From NCBI GenBank assembly GCA_037974335.1, contig CM075724.1, positions 71,852,850-71,916,849 on the forward strand: a DNA stretch of 64,000 nucleotides, given 5' to 3'. Both the position numbers and the translations under genes were made by a program. This stretch comes from Prionace glauca. Lineage: Eukaryota > Chordata > Chondrichthyes > Carcharhiniformes > Carcharhinidae. The number at the start of each line of letters is the position of its first letter. Position 1 is the stretch's first letter. Positions 32,809 through 44,492 of this stretch are shown here, in pieces. A model generated the notes under the pieces. It was not told where the DNA came from. It did no database searches and saw nothing but the letters and a program-made list of their open reading frames with translations.

Positions 32809-35328
32809 GATTAAAACGGAATGTTTCCAACACCGGCTTGGAAAATTAAAAAAAAAATGTATAGCAGTAAAAATGTAAAGGTTATATACAAACAAGAATG
32901 AATGTCATTGCCATATGTCTGCTCGAAAATCTATCTGTTTGCTGAAATGTGCGGCTGAAAGGACGTGTTTCGCAATAAACCGACATTCTGATATTCCTGT
33001 GGTTACCTTATGTCAGTAGAACCAAAAGCTCATCCGGTGGATTGTTTTTTTGCGAGAAAAAATACAAAGGGGCAGTTACATTTGAAGAAAATCACAAAGT
33101 TATTGTATTTAATCGTGTTACTGGTGTAACAATTTAATTATTGTTTTTGTTTCCGTTTGTTTTCAGTTTATCTCTCAAACTCGAATTTGAATACGGAGAT
33201 GCATTCATGATTATGAGATGACGCTTCTTGATCCGGAACATATTTCGTAGATTAGGGTGAGTACACAACTTGAAACCCAAGAAATAAAGTATGCCATTAA
33301 AGCAAACAGACGAGCATTGTGTGTTATTCATTGTCAAAATACGCACATTACCAGGTGAAAATCCTGGAATTTCCTCCCTTACGGCATTGTGCGTCAACCC
33401 ACATCACATGGAATGCAGCGATTCAAGAAGGCAGATTACCTCCATCTTCTCAAGTGCAATCAGGAATGGGCAATGAACACTAGCCAGTCAGCGACTCCCA
33501 TGTCCCTAGAGTAAATAAAAAATAAGGGACTCTGTTAGTGAATTGAATCATATTTGGTGCTATGCAGGCCACACCGGCTACTCAATTACGCACCATACAT
33601 TCATGCCGTTACGGAATGCATTGGAGTATTGTGAGCAATAAAAATGGTGATCCATTCAGCTGGACTGTTCTTCTTGTGGAACATAAAACATGCGAGGAAC
33701 TAATGCAGTCTTTAATCTTTCAAAACCTCTTTGGTAATGGCATTAAGTCAGAAGGGCTTTCATTTTATACATTGGGGAAAGGTTTTGTAGTTGTCATTAA
33801 AAGAGTACGGACACCGGATTCGAACGTCTGTTTTAAGACCTAATGCGTACCAAATGTGTAATACTTTAAGGAAAGTGATTAATAATTTGAGCCGACTACT
33901 AAAATGGAGACACCTGTGCAGAAATACATATTTTGAAAATAAAAGATTCGCAATTGATAAAGAAGAAACGTAATTTGACGTAATCCCCAGCGTGCTCACG
34001 AGCTTGGTGAGGAAAGATTCTCTGCGCTGAACTGAGCACGCAACCTAAATATGGGCATTATAAGTGTCGTGTTTTAAAGCAGATGACCCAAACACGAAAC
34101 CGGGAGTTGTATCAGTGTTCAAATTCTTTGCTGCCTCCTGTGTGTTCTCCGTTAGTTAATATCTCATTGATTCAATCGAACTGCATGAATGTTGACATCT
34201 ACCATGCAGAGTCACCATTATGGGCAGACGTCCATCTCTTGTCATTTCCAGATGAACGCTGTTGCCAACTTTGAAACCTTGTTATTTACATTCAACTTTG
34301 TAGAATCCGCTGATAAAGGCATTCTCTCTTCATTCTGTTAGTTGTATAATCGCCCACAACAAAATAGGACTGAAAAAGAATGACACTCCCAGCGTGTGGT
34401 ATGTAGTTGCATAATGTAAAATACACCGCCAAAATGTCTGTATTGTGCTAGTAAGTCTCAGATATGCAAACAAACCTTTATAATTTATGCACCTCATGCA
34501 GATATGCTTCAGGTTAGAAACTCCGAAGTGTTTTGTAAGGCCCTCCTGAGCCATGTTTTGCATCTTTAACATAGCTATGATTATCACGAGATGTTTCATT
34601 CTAGGTATTATTCAAGTGAGCCACTAGAGAGCTTTTATCAAACAAAATATATTTAATAATTTAATCAAAATGTACAGGGAGAAAATTCAATAACATTTAT
34701 CAATTACAAACAAGAGCAAAACAGCCAGTATTTAACCCTTGTGCATATATATAATAATATTCCAATCAAAACCAAAATCCAAGAAAATTCTTCGAACAGA
34801 ACCTCACATGATACTAGAATCCAGTTCCCTGGGTTGAATTCTGATGTCGAATGATCTTGAAAACTCAGAGCAACCAGCTTTGGCATCAGATCCGCAAAAC
34901 ACCAAACCCCAGATTAATTACGGCAGCATAGCTGCAGGCCTTTCTTTCATTAAACTGGTAAAATTTTCAAAGCAAAACGGGGAGAGAAAGAAACTTATCT
35001 TCTAGAGTGCTTCTAAGACTGCTTCTAACACTGCAACCAGACCTACCCATAACTTTTTTCTCCACCGAACAATGATATCACCGAAGGCTGTGAGCATGAC
35101 ATTATTTTTTAAAATCTCTTAAAGACATACTAACCTCACACAGTAAAACAATAAATGTTCCTTCCCTTGCAAAAACAGGACAATATTCGCTAAACAATTC
35201 TGCAGTTGTAACTGTTGATCGAATATCCCGTCATCAACCTTTTGTTATGGCTGATCATCAGGGCCTTGGGCAGAAAAGTTACAATGTAATAAAATAAAAC
35301 ACGACTGTTCAAGCAGTACAATTGTGAA
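32809..35328. other. Stretch mostly without recognisable features
   Basis: Only one repeat tail was recognised: 33413-33525, AGCGATTCAAGAAGGCAGAT to GGAATGGGCAATGAACACTA, a family R LINE 3' end on the plus strand. The segment around 34395-34470 resembles 37990-38055 (TAAGTCTCAG shared). No gene is supported. Confidence 0.5.
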
Positions 35329-37591
35329 CACATAAGAACATAAGAACATAAGAAATAGGAGCAGGAGGAGGCCATCTAGCCCTTCGCCATTCAATACGAT
35401 CATGGCTGATCTGAAGTGGCTCAGTTCCCGTTTTCTCCCCATAACCCTTAATTGCCTTGCCTACCAAAAACCTATCCACACGTGTCTTAAATATATTTAG
35501 CGAGGTAGCCTCCACCATATCAACAGGCAGAGAATTCCAGAGATTCACCACCCTTTGAGTGAAGAAGTTCCTCCTCAACTCCGTTCTAAACTGCTCCCCC
35601 CTTATTTTGAGGTTGTGCCCTCTAGTCCTGCTGTCCTTTCTGAGCGTGAAGAATCTCTCTACCTCTCCCCTATCCATCCCTTTCATTATCTTATACGTCG
35701 CTATAATTTCCCCCCCACCCCTCATCCTTCTAAACTCCAACGAGTACTGACCCAGTCTATTCAGCCTCTCTTCATAATCCAGCCCCTTCTTCTCCGGTAT
35801 CAGCCTAGTGAACCTCCTCTGCAGTCCCTCCACGGCCAAAATATCCTTGCACATGTGTGGTGACCAAAACTGCACACAGTACTCAAGCTGCGGCCTCACC
35901 AATGCCCTGTACAGCTGCAGCAATGATGTGGCTATGCCGGCGTTGGACTGGGGTAAACACAGTAAAAAGTCTGACAACACCAGGTTTCAGTCCACCCGAT
36001 TTATTTGATAGTAAACTCACTAGCTTTCGGGTTAGCCGCTTCGTCAGGTGAATGGAGTGAACTCTCTATTCACCTGACGAAAGGGCTACCCCAGAAGGTA
36101 GTGAGTTTATTATCAAATAAACCGGTTCAACTGAAACCTGGTGTTGTCAGAATTTTACTGCAGTTGCAGCAAGACCTCCCTGCTTTTATAGTCTATTCCC
36201 CTTGCTATAAAGGCCAGCATTCCATTCGCCTTCTTGATCACCTGCTGCACCTGCAGACTGGGCTTTTGCGACTCATGCACAAGAACCCTCAGGACCCTCT
36301 GCACCGTAGCATGCTGCAGCTTTTCGCTCTTTAAATAGTAATCCCTCCTACTATTATTCCTGCCAAAGTAGATAACCTCACACTTGCTGACGTTGTACTC
36401 CATCTGCCAGGTCCTTGCCTGCTCGCTCAGCCTATCTAGATCCCTCTGCAGGCTTTCCACACCCTCCGCACAATTTGCTTTTCCACTTACCTTCGTGTCA
36501 ACAGCAAATTTCGACACCCTACACTGAACCCCCTCCTCCAGACCATCTATATAAATAGTAAATAGCTGAGGCCCCAGCACCGACCCCTGCGGCATTCCAC
36601 TAGTCACCAACCGACAATCAGAATAGCACCTATTGATACCAACTCTCTGCCTCCTATTAGACAACCAATCTTCTATCCACGCTAACACCTTACCCCCAAC
36701 TCCATGCCCCCTAACCTTCTGAAGCAACCTGTTGTGCGGCACCTTATCAAACGCCTTTTGAAAATCGAGAATCACCAATTCCACCGGTTCCCCTCTGTCT
36801 ACCGCACGAGTCACATCCTCATAGAATTCCAATAAATTTGTCAGACACGATTTCCTCTTAACAAATCCATGCTGCGTCTGCTCTATCAAAGAATTCTTCT
36901 CAAGGTGCCTCTCTATTTCTTCTTTGATGACGGATTCAAGCATTTTTCCAACAACAGACGTTAAACTAACAGGCCTATAATTCCCTGCCTTTTGACTGCT
37001 ACCTTTTTTAAACAGCAGCGTAACATTAGCCGTTTTCCAATCTTCCGGCACTTCCCTGGAATCCAACGAAGTTTGGTAAATAATCACTAAGAAATCTACT
37101 ATCACCCCTGCCATTTCCTTCAGAACCCTGGGATGCATTCCATCCGGTCCTGGGGACTTGTCCACCATCAGTCCCGCTAGTCGATCGAGCACTACCTCTC
37201 CAGTGACAGTAATCGCATTCAGGCCCGCAAATCCTACCATCCTTCTATCTTTAATACCCGGAAAACTATTCACATCCTCCTCCGTGAAGACCGAGGCAAA
37301 AAAGTTATTTAAGGCCTCAGCCATTTCCTCATCCCCCACCACTAATTCCCCCCTTTCATCCTCTAAGGGTCCAACATTCAGTGTAGCCAGCCTCCTCCCG
37401 TTTATATGTTTATAAAAATTCTCACTGTCCTTTTTTATATTTAGTGCTAGTTTAGCTTCATAGTCTATCCTTCCTTTCTTTATTAACGTCTTAGTCAATC
37501 TTTGTTAATTTTTAAACCTCTCCAAATCTTCTACTCGCCCATTACTTTTAGCTACTCTAAACGAATCAACTTTTAATTTAATACTCTCCAC
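35329..37591 (-). mobile_element. CR1 family A LINE, 5'-truncated, split by a fold-back element
   Basis: Minus-strand ORF2 from the pre-RT region to the 3' end. About 447 codons are open at 36155-37498, with KSPGPDGMHPRVLKE, NYRPVSLTSVVGKMLE and VTSGMPQGSVLGPQL. The catalytic motif reads KFAVDTK (about 36510): the first catalytic Asp is Val, so the RT is dead even where the frame is open. The C-terminus continues at 35309-35920 after the fold-back insertion. The 3' end shows three ACATAAGA units (plus strand 35329-35350). Confidence 0.93.
35914..36172. mobile_element. Fold-back element with 10-bp target duplication
   Basis: Body 35924-36162 with inverted arms meeting near 36056-36067: GTCAGGTGAATGGAG against ATTCACCTGACGAAA, and GACAACACCAGGTTTCAGTC against its partner at about 36130. 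Flanks GCTGCAGCAA (35914-35923) and GTTGCAGCAA (36163-36172) differ by one base. The left end is TGATGTGGCTATGCCGGCGT, the fixed end of the family. The right end stops early at TTTTACTGC, so the two ends are unequal. Confidence 0.88.
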
Positions 37592-38597
37592 GTTATACAC
37601 GTTGGCGTATGTTTCGCATTATTGTTTTTTTGCAAAATTTGCTGCATTGTTTTTTTCTAAATTGGTTACATAGCTTGCTTTCCTAGTTGGAGAGCTGATA
37701 ATTCAGCGACTCGGGGTAATGGTTTGGGAACATTTGTTAAATGTCATCGTGGGAACCACTGGAAATTTAATTAACTCGAAATGATTTGCAGTTGAAAGGT
37801 AGTCTTATTAAAGTTGACCATATTTTTTAAAAATATGATTGTTTTGCACACAGTTCCTGGATCACCAAAGGTTTCCAGCAAATAATTCTGCCATCTTTGC
37901 ATTGTCTCACACACAAGTGATTGCACACCGGCAGAAATATTATTAGTTACTAATTGTCTTCTGAAGTTAGCAAACAAAGGCACTTGAGGCATGTGGCGTG
38001 CAGTTTTATAACGTACAATACTCTGGCAAAATATCTGCGTGATAGCAGTAAGTCTCAGCAATGCGAATTCAGTTCAAGAAGAATTACGGAAGGGTATGAG
38101 ATTCAGACAATGTAAACCACACCACCATCCCATAAATTAAGATAGATAAGAAACTGTTGGGGTACCGATTCCATAAGGGTAAAACTCCCCGAAATTAAAA
38201 ATTGTTTTTGGATCAGGTTCATCATCTTATCTTTTTGTTACAGGTGTCATCCATATTAAATTCTCCATGGGCGATTGAACACATTCTCGTTGAAGAGAAG
38301 TACGTAAGGTAAGCGGATTTTAACTTCTGGTGGCAAATGCGGAGCTGAATAAATCGCATTTCAAAACTAAATGCAAATTAAATAAAAACAAACATTTTGT
38401 GAACAGATATTCCTGAGTAGCAGCACAGTAAAGCAAAAATCTTTGCAAAACGTTTCTCGTGGAATATGGGAGAAGCTGCCATAAGGTCACTGTTGCCCAT
38501 TCATATTTCCTTTTGAAAGGATCGCCGTGGTCGCTTTCTTGAATGCTATAATAATTCTGCTGCAAGTAAGCCCGTTTTGTTACAGGGAAAAGAATTT
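37592..38597. other. Stretch without recognisable gene
   Basis: AT-rich. An open frame on the minus strand (37771-38061) has no recognisable domain and part of it is repeated near 34400. Confidence 0.5.
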
Positions 38598-38870
38598 CCG
38601 AGAGGACACAGATTTAAGGTGCGGGGAGGGAAGTACAGAGGTGATGTTAGGGGTAAGTTTTTCACTCAGAGGGTGGTGAGTGAATGGAATCGGCTGCCGT
38701 CGTCGGTGGTGGAGGCGAACTCGCTGGGGTCTTTTAAAAGACTTCTGGATGAGTATATGGGGTTTAATGGGATTGGGGGTTATAGATAGGTCTATAGATT
38801 GGTGGGGTTGATGCGATCGGCGCAACTCGAAGGCCGAAGGGCCTGTTTGTGCTGTAATGTTCTATAACTT
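38598..38870 (+). mobile_element. CR1 family B 3' fragment
   Basis: Starts at GAGAGGACACAGATTTAAGG and encodes RGHRFKVRGGKYRGDVRGKF, FFTQRVVSEWNRLPSSVVE and the EYMGFNGIGGYR terminus. The 3' UTR ends GTAATGTTCTATAACTTCTA. It is near-identical to the same part of the full-length element and so looks young. Confidence 0.92.
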
Positions 38871-39175
38871 CTATAAGATATTCATCATGTTCGGCAGAAG
38901 CCTTCTTTCGTTTCTTCTGCTAATGTGCCAGCGTCGGTAAGCGATTCTTTCAAAGCTCGTACAAAGGACCAATAGCCATTGCAAACCATAAGCTACTGCC
39001 GCAAAAATGGACAGCATTAGTGTTTTATGTATCAAATATTAATATTACCACGAATGGATATCCAGTTCTTTGGCAGCTGATGTGCACCTGCATTTCCGTT
39101 GACAGCAATCTAATCAACAGAGCATCAGCATGTTACAACAATCTCTAAGTGTTATGCCAGCAGGATTCGACTTAT

Positions 39176-39440
39176 GGGGCCCGATTTTACCATTGCGTCG
39201 TGCCCATCTTCGGACGCAAAAACGTGGTAAATTCGGGCGTGAGGCATTAACGCGATCCATGTCTGCGCATATGCCCACTTTACCAAGGCCAGAAAGTGGC
39301 CGATCCAAGTCGTGCCTGAAAGGGGCACAGTGGCGATTTAAAAGAATTTGCATGCATTTAAATTGAATTAATGGGCTGCCCACCCATATTTATCAGCATT
39401 TTCCCCTTTACCGACGCGTTCTTAAGTCCACATAAGGCGC
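39176..39440 (+). repeat. Left inverted terminus of the Harbinger composite
   Basis: Begins GGGGCCCGATTTTACCATTG. It contains GGGCACAGTGGCGATTTAAA, TTTGCATGCATTTAAATTGA and GGGCTGCCCACCC, each matched in inverted order at 46640-46954. Confidence 0.8.
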
Positions 39441-39499
39441 GAAGCAGACATGCCCAGCAAAGGTCTGTTTCGGGAGCTCCAGCTTCAGATCTTCCAACG

Positions 39500-40200
39500 G
39501 TTATCTGACTCAGATCAGTGCTGGGGTGGGGGTGGTGGGCGTGGGGGAGGGATGGTGGAAAGAGGTGGGACAAATTATTCTCTGGTGAGGGGGAGAGGAG
39601 GGAGGACAGATCGTTCTTTGATGGATGGGCAGACGAAGAAAGGCCCCATCGTGTTTGGATGGGAGGTGGGGAGAGGGAGGCAGAGGGAGGGCAGATTGTT
39701 GTGTGTGGGGAGGGGGTGGAAAGGCACAGGGAGGCCATATTGTTATCTCGTGGTTGGGGAGGGGGAGGCAGAGAGAGGTCAGATTGTTGTCTGGAGGAGA
39801 CACGATCATTCCCTGGTTGGGGGGGGGGGGGGGGTGGGAGATGGAGCAGGGTGGAGTTGGGCGTTGGCGGGCGGGAGGTTCCTCTGCTAATCTGCGGGCG
39901 GTCAGTTGGGGGAAGTGGGACAGAGGGTCGCCATCGGCCTGGTCGGGAGGGGGATGGGTCGATAAAGAAGACAGTTATGTCGTGGGGTCGGGGTGATTTC
40001 TGTGAGCGCCTACATTCCACTACTAGATCGCTTTGTCCGCTTTTTGCGGCCTGGGAGAGATGTGACAGGGACGTGTGTGTTTTTTCTCACTGCGCATGCG
40101 CATTTCAAAGCTGCGCTCCTTGCCACAGCGTTTCTGGCGCACTGAGCCCCGCCCGCGATTCAAGCTTTTCTTTTCAGGTTAAGTGCGAAGGGGCGCCTGG
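39500..40200. repeat. G-rich degenerate minisatellite, half of an inverted pair
   Basis: Units of about 50-70 bp contain CAGATTGTTGT or CAGATCGTTCT plus G-rich spacers (39600-39830). The strand-switched counterpart (CACCAGAGAATGATCGGGCA and similar) lies at 40550-40800. Long proline- or glycine-rich open frames here are a by-product of base composition. Confidence 0.6.
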
Positions 40201-40520
40201 AACACATTTCCTACGGGGCCCAATTTTAACATTTTGATTCTACGTGCCGAATTTGCGTGCAATTCAGATCGGAACTGTAAAAGTATTCTCAGGAGACCCT
40301 ATAGCCACTTACCCTGAAAGAAAGTCACGAGTCTTAATTGTGTTGTGGATGGAGCTTATTGCTCCTAAACACTGCAGCTAGGGTGGGAACTTTGAATTGA
40401 GCATGCACAGTGAGAAAACAATTTGAAAAATGTGTCCCTGTCACAGCGCTCCCACGCTGCAAAAAGCGGATAAAGCAGCCGGGGAGTGAAAAGCGCGAAT
40501 GATGGCCTCCACAGAGATCA
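40010..40520. repeat. Head-to-head Harbinger-like ends
   Basis: GTCCGCTTTTTGCGGCCTGG, GTGACAGGGACG, CTCACTGCGCATGCGCATTT (40035-40112) recur inverted as CTGTCACAGCGCTCCCACG, AAAAAGCGGATAAAGC and GAGCATGCACAGTGAGAAAA (40398-40475). Between them is a fresh terminus, GGGGCCCAATTTTAACATTT at 40215. A third terminus of the same kind is at 41078 (CGGGTCTGATTTTACCATTT). Confidence 0.7.
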
Positions 40521-41817
40521 CCCACCCCCGCAACATGGCTATCTCCCATATCCACCCAATCACCCCCCCCCCCCCCACACTACCCAGATCGACTGTGGCC
40601 CCCTGCCCCCTTCCATCCCCACCAATTGCTCACAGAGTGTCAGCAGACCCCTCCCCCTATATGACACCTCCCCTCCCCCCTGCAGAGATCCATCTGGCGT
40701 CCCTCCCACCAGAGAATGATCGGGCATCGCCCTCACCAGAGAATGATTGGGCCTTCCCCCACCGGATAATGATTTGCCATCCCCGCATCAAAACATTCTG
40801 ATGTGGGAATATGCCCCTTTCTGTTATCATCTTGTGTAAAATTGTAGGAAATCATACTCACCGAGTGTTCCAGATGCTATATGGAGTGCCGCAGCTCAAA
40901 GACACTTTTTGCACCGTATTAAGCTCAGTTGAGGGTGGTCATCAATATTTGCTCATGCCAGCGACATTGTTTTGCCATGACAGTCACGCACAGGTAACAA
41001 TGCCCTTGGATATAAACAAAGACACACACAAACAAAGCAACTTCACAAAGAGAGGGAGAAGAAGGTAAACTTATCGGGTCTGATTTTACCATTTTCATTC
41101 TAAGTGACGAATCTGGGCAGAATGCTGATTCAACTTAAAAATCTGGTTTTAGGTGCCCCATACACTATCAGCCATCTCCAGTCTCATTCACAATATGGGC
41201 GTGGCGTCGCGTGGCCGAAACAATTGGAGCTCTGAACTGCGCATGTGCAGCTGGAAAAAAACATTGAAAAAGCATGCCTGCACACATCACTCCCCGGATG
41301 GATAATGCCTTCCCCTAGCCCCACAGATATGGTCCCACCCACACAGCATTACAGGCCCACTTATGTCCCCACTCTCCACCAACCAGAACAATCGAGAATC
41401 CCTCCTACCTCCCCCCACCTATCTCAGGTAGAGTGGCATCGGACCTTCCCCTTTCCCTCACTGATTTGAGGCAGATAGATCCCCCCTCTACACTACAGAT
41501 ATCAGGCAGAGTGATTCCCCCTTACTCTCAGCTCGGACCCTCCAGCAAAAGGCCCCATCCCACCTACACTCTGATGGCTGTGTGATACCTCACTCTCTCT
41601 CCCTTGCCACTAATCATTGAGGCATTCATCCACCACCACCACCACCACCCCCTTGCCCCCGCCTCCCCATCCGCAGACCTGCAAGTGCTCACTTTCTTCC
41701 TCCTTATGCTAACATGCAAACTGCATGGAACTTGCTGGAATGTTCTGTCAAACTACCTGCGGCTGATCTGTCCTAAGGAAGCGCAGCTCCATAAGAAAAC
41801 TCCAGAACGGACAAGCA

Positions 41818-42147
41818 GGCAGTACGGTAGCACAGTGGTTAGCACTGCTGCTTCACAGTTCCAGGGTCCTGGGTTCGATTCCCGGCTCGGGTCACTGCCT
41901 GTGTGGAGTTTGCACATTCTCCTCATGTCTGCGTGGGTTTTCTCCGGGTGCTCCGGTTTCCTCCCACAGTCCAAAGATGTGCGGGTTAGGTTCATTGGCT
42001 ATGCTAAAATTGTCCCTTAGTATCCTGGGATGTGTAGGTTAGAGGGATTAGCAGGGATATGGGGATAGGGTCTGGGTGGGATTGTGTTCGGTGCAGACTT
42101 GATGGGCCGAAGGGCCTGTTTCTGCACTGTAGGGTTCTATGTTCTAC
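41818..42147 (+). mobile_element. Full-length tRNA-headed SINE (V-SINE/HE1-like)
   Basis: Pol III A box TAGCACAGTGG at 41828-41838 and B box GGTTCGATTCC at 41872-41882 form the tRNA-like head. The core has GTGGAGTTTGCACATTCTCC, GGGTGCTCCGGTTTCCTCCC and CAAAGATGTGCGGGTTAGG, which I recognise as the V-SINE core. The tail GATGGGCCGAAGGGCCTGTT, TGCACTGTAGGGTTCTATG is CR1-like and presumably lets CR1 machinery mobilise it. It lies in the Harbinger composite. Confidence 0.93.
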
Positions 42148-42860
42148 AGGACAATGTGCGCATGACCAGCCCCCAATTTTCTGAGGACGACTTGGGGAGT
42201 CTTTTGGATGCAGCTGAGATGAGGTAGGCCGTCCTCTTACTCCCAGGAGGATGCAAACCCCGGGGAGGTGGGGGGGAGTTGTTGATGGCCATGCAGCCTG
42301 GGAGGCAATCACCACCTTGGTCAGTGCAGGGCACAGGCCCCTGGAGCTGCAAGGTGGTGCTGAAAGTAAAAATCATGACCTCATCCACATAGTAAGGGTG
42401 AATGCTGAACCCCATCCAGCATGCTCCCTCACATCCCCCCCCCCAGATACTCCTGTTCTCAACACCCTGCATGCTTCTGACCCCGAAGCACCTCCTTCCT
42501 TTCCCCCCAATAAGCCCCACTGTATTTGCTCTCTGAGGGTCACCACCTGATTCTCTGCATGAGTCATGCCACCATTAATTTCATCGTTCCTTCTGTCTCC
42601 TCACAAGAAGACCGAACACAACACTCGTGAAAGGGTGAAGACAGGGCATGGTGAATAAGAATCCAGGTCCTCATCCTGTCCGAGCAGCAGGCACTGGAGC
42701 TCACCGGAGAAGGGGAGACAAGGGCTGTCAGTGTACGCACGGTCGGTCTGCCGTCCACGTGCTGGCACCTGTCATTCCTACACTCACTTTGAGGCAACTT
42801 CTTAGGGACATGAGTTTCGGGTGCAAAGGGCAAGGAGATGTATGGGCCATTTTATTTGCA

Positions 42861-43063
42861 TTGAGAGAATAGTGGGTGCCTGGAACTCACTGTCCGAGAG
42901 GGTCATGGAAGCAGAAACTATAGGGACATTTAAAGGACATCTCTATAGCTATCTGAGTGGGATGGGAACAGAGGCATATGTGAGCAAACAAATCAGATGG
43001 GCAGCCTAGTCACTACAGGGTTGGAGGGCTAAAGGGCCTGTTCCTGTAATGTATTTGTCTGGC
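42861..43063 (+). mobile_element. CR1 LINE 3' end fragment
   Basis: Encodes ERIVGAWNSLSERVMEAETI and GTFKGHLYSYL, the ORF2 C-terminus, then a 3' UTR with GGGCTAAAGGGCCTGTTCCT. It is diverged from families A-C. Confidence 0.75.
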
Positions 43064-43312
43064 TTCAGTGTTATATGTTCAAAGGAGCCATGTGATGCAT
43101 GTATTTGCCATCCCAGATTCCTCTCCCTCTCTTGCACATAACCTTATGACCAATGTTTCAGGGGCACATCCTGATGCCCTACAGCCTTCTGGACCACAGG
43201 CCCTGGCTACAGGGCTCATTCATCCTAGGAACAATCGTGCGGCCGTGTCCTCGGAGGATATGGGTGGGGGGATTGCCGAGAATGGCACCGTTTATCTGTC
43301 AGCTTCTACCTC

Positions 43313-43771
43313 ATGGCATCTGCCATAGAAAGCCTGGGGCAGAGTCTCCACACTATGGGTGGCAGGCTCCAAGAAATGGCTGAGTCTCAGCAGGTCATAG
43401 CAGAGAGATTGAGCAGGCTTCTTGAGATTCTGCAGACCATGTCTGAGAGGCTTGAGATCTTGCAGGACACCCAGATGGACAGCAGTGAGACATAGCAGGC
43501 AATGTCAGCAACCCTCGAGAAGGTGACCCAGCCTCAGAATGCCACGGGTGAGGGCTTGCAAAGCATGGCCCAGTCTCAGAGGGCACTTGTCGCAGCCATT
43601 GAGAAATGGCCCACAACTCCAGTGGCCATTGCGGAGGAGTCGACTACCATGAGTAGGACACAGGTGGTCCTCCAGGACTGCCAATGCCAGGTGACACAAG
43701 AGCTTCTGGAGCTCACTGCGGAAGCAACAATGTCCCATGGAATGACCCAGGGGCCAAAAGAGATCCCAAGG
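43313..43771 (+). pseudogene. Coiled-coil ORF inside the Harbinger composite, one stop
   Basis: One frame runs through two open pieces split by a TAG at 43493-43495. The N-terminal piece (SAIESLGQSLHTMGGRLQEM, RLSRLLEILQTMSERLEILQ) has a regular heptad-like pattern, and the second piece continues with QSRALVAAIEKW-like helices. It runs towards the transposase gene. It may be the C-terminal multimerisation part of the Myb-like accessory protein, but the Myb domain itself was not found. FSEDDLGSLLDAAE near 42177 may be a relic of it. Confidence 0.5.
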
Positions 43772-44492
43772 TAGGAGGAAAGATGCAAGCCCATGCCGGG
43801 GCCTTCTAGCCTGGAGACTGTGGCTATGGCAACACCTTCCGATTCTCCCCTTCCTGACACTAGGTCATCTCAGGGGTAGTGGGATGAAGAGGATGTCATG
43901 GAAACATCCCAGACATCCTCAAGGTCCAGGGTCTCCAGAGGACACCGGCCATGTGCATCACAGCTCACGGAGTAAGGTTGGCAGCTGACCCCCTCCACTT
44001 TTGATGTACATTCTGAAGAGTCACTGAGGCGTAGTCTGTGGCAGCTTAAGGGTAGGAAGTTGTAGTTGCACTGAGATGGCACGGGTGAAGGGGTGCACTC
44101 GATTGAAAGGACTGCAGGCACCTTAGTGTTTTCTTTTCACTAGTTTCTGTGTTTCACCTGCTGAATGTCTTTATTAGAAATAAATGTTTTTTTTCTCCAC
44201 AACCATCTGCAAAGAGATTGTTTCGAATAGGATTCCTGCCCCATTAACGATCACCCAATGGACACCTCATGGGGTGACACCTCAATGCGGTGTCACTGAG
44301 AAAAGGAAGTCATTAGTCTCTCATACCCAATGAGTGATCGCCTCCCACCCCCAAACCACCTGCCCCAGTGTCCTTTTTTGGGGGTTTCGGAGCCCTTACC
44401 CACTAGACAGGTGTGGGCCCAGGTTCTAGAGTGCATGTGGATCTCAGGCTGCAACCAGACTGGTTTGCACCAGGGCATCATCAGAATTGTGG

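Noticed and set aside
37771-38061. 96-codon open frame, minus strand
   Set aside because: No recognisable domain; part resembles DNA near 34400, so it is probably an unclassified repeat.
39358-40020. Proline/serine-rich 220-residue open frame on the minus strand
   Set aside because: It is the translation of a G-rich minisatellite on the opposite strand; overlapping frames are equally open.
41828-41882. tRNA gene
   Set aside because: A and B boxes are present but there is no cloverleaf continuation. The core and CR1 tail show it is a SINE.
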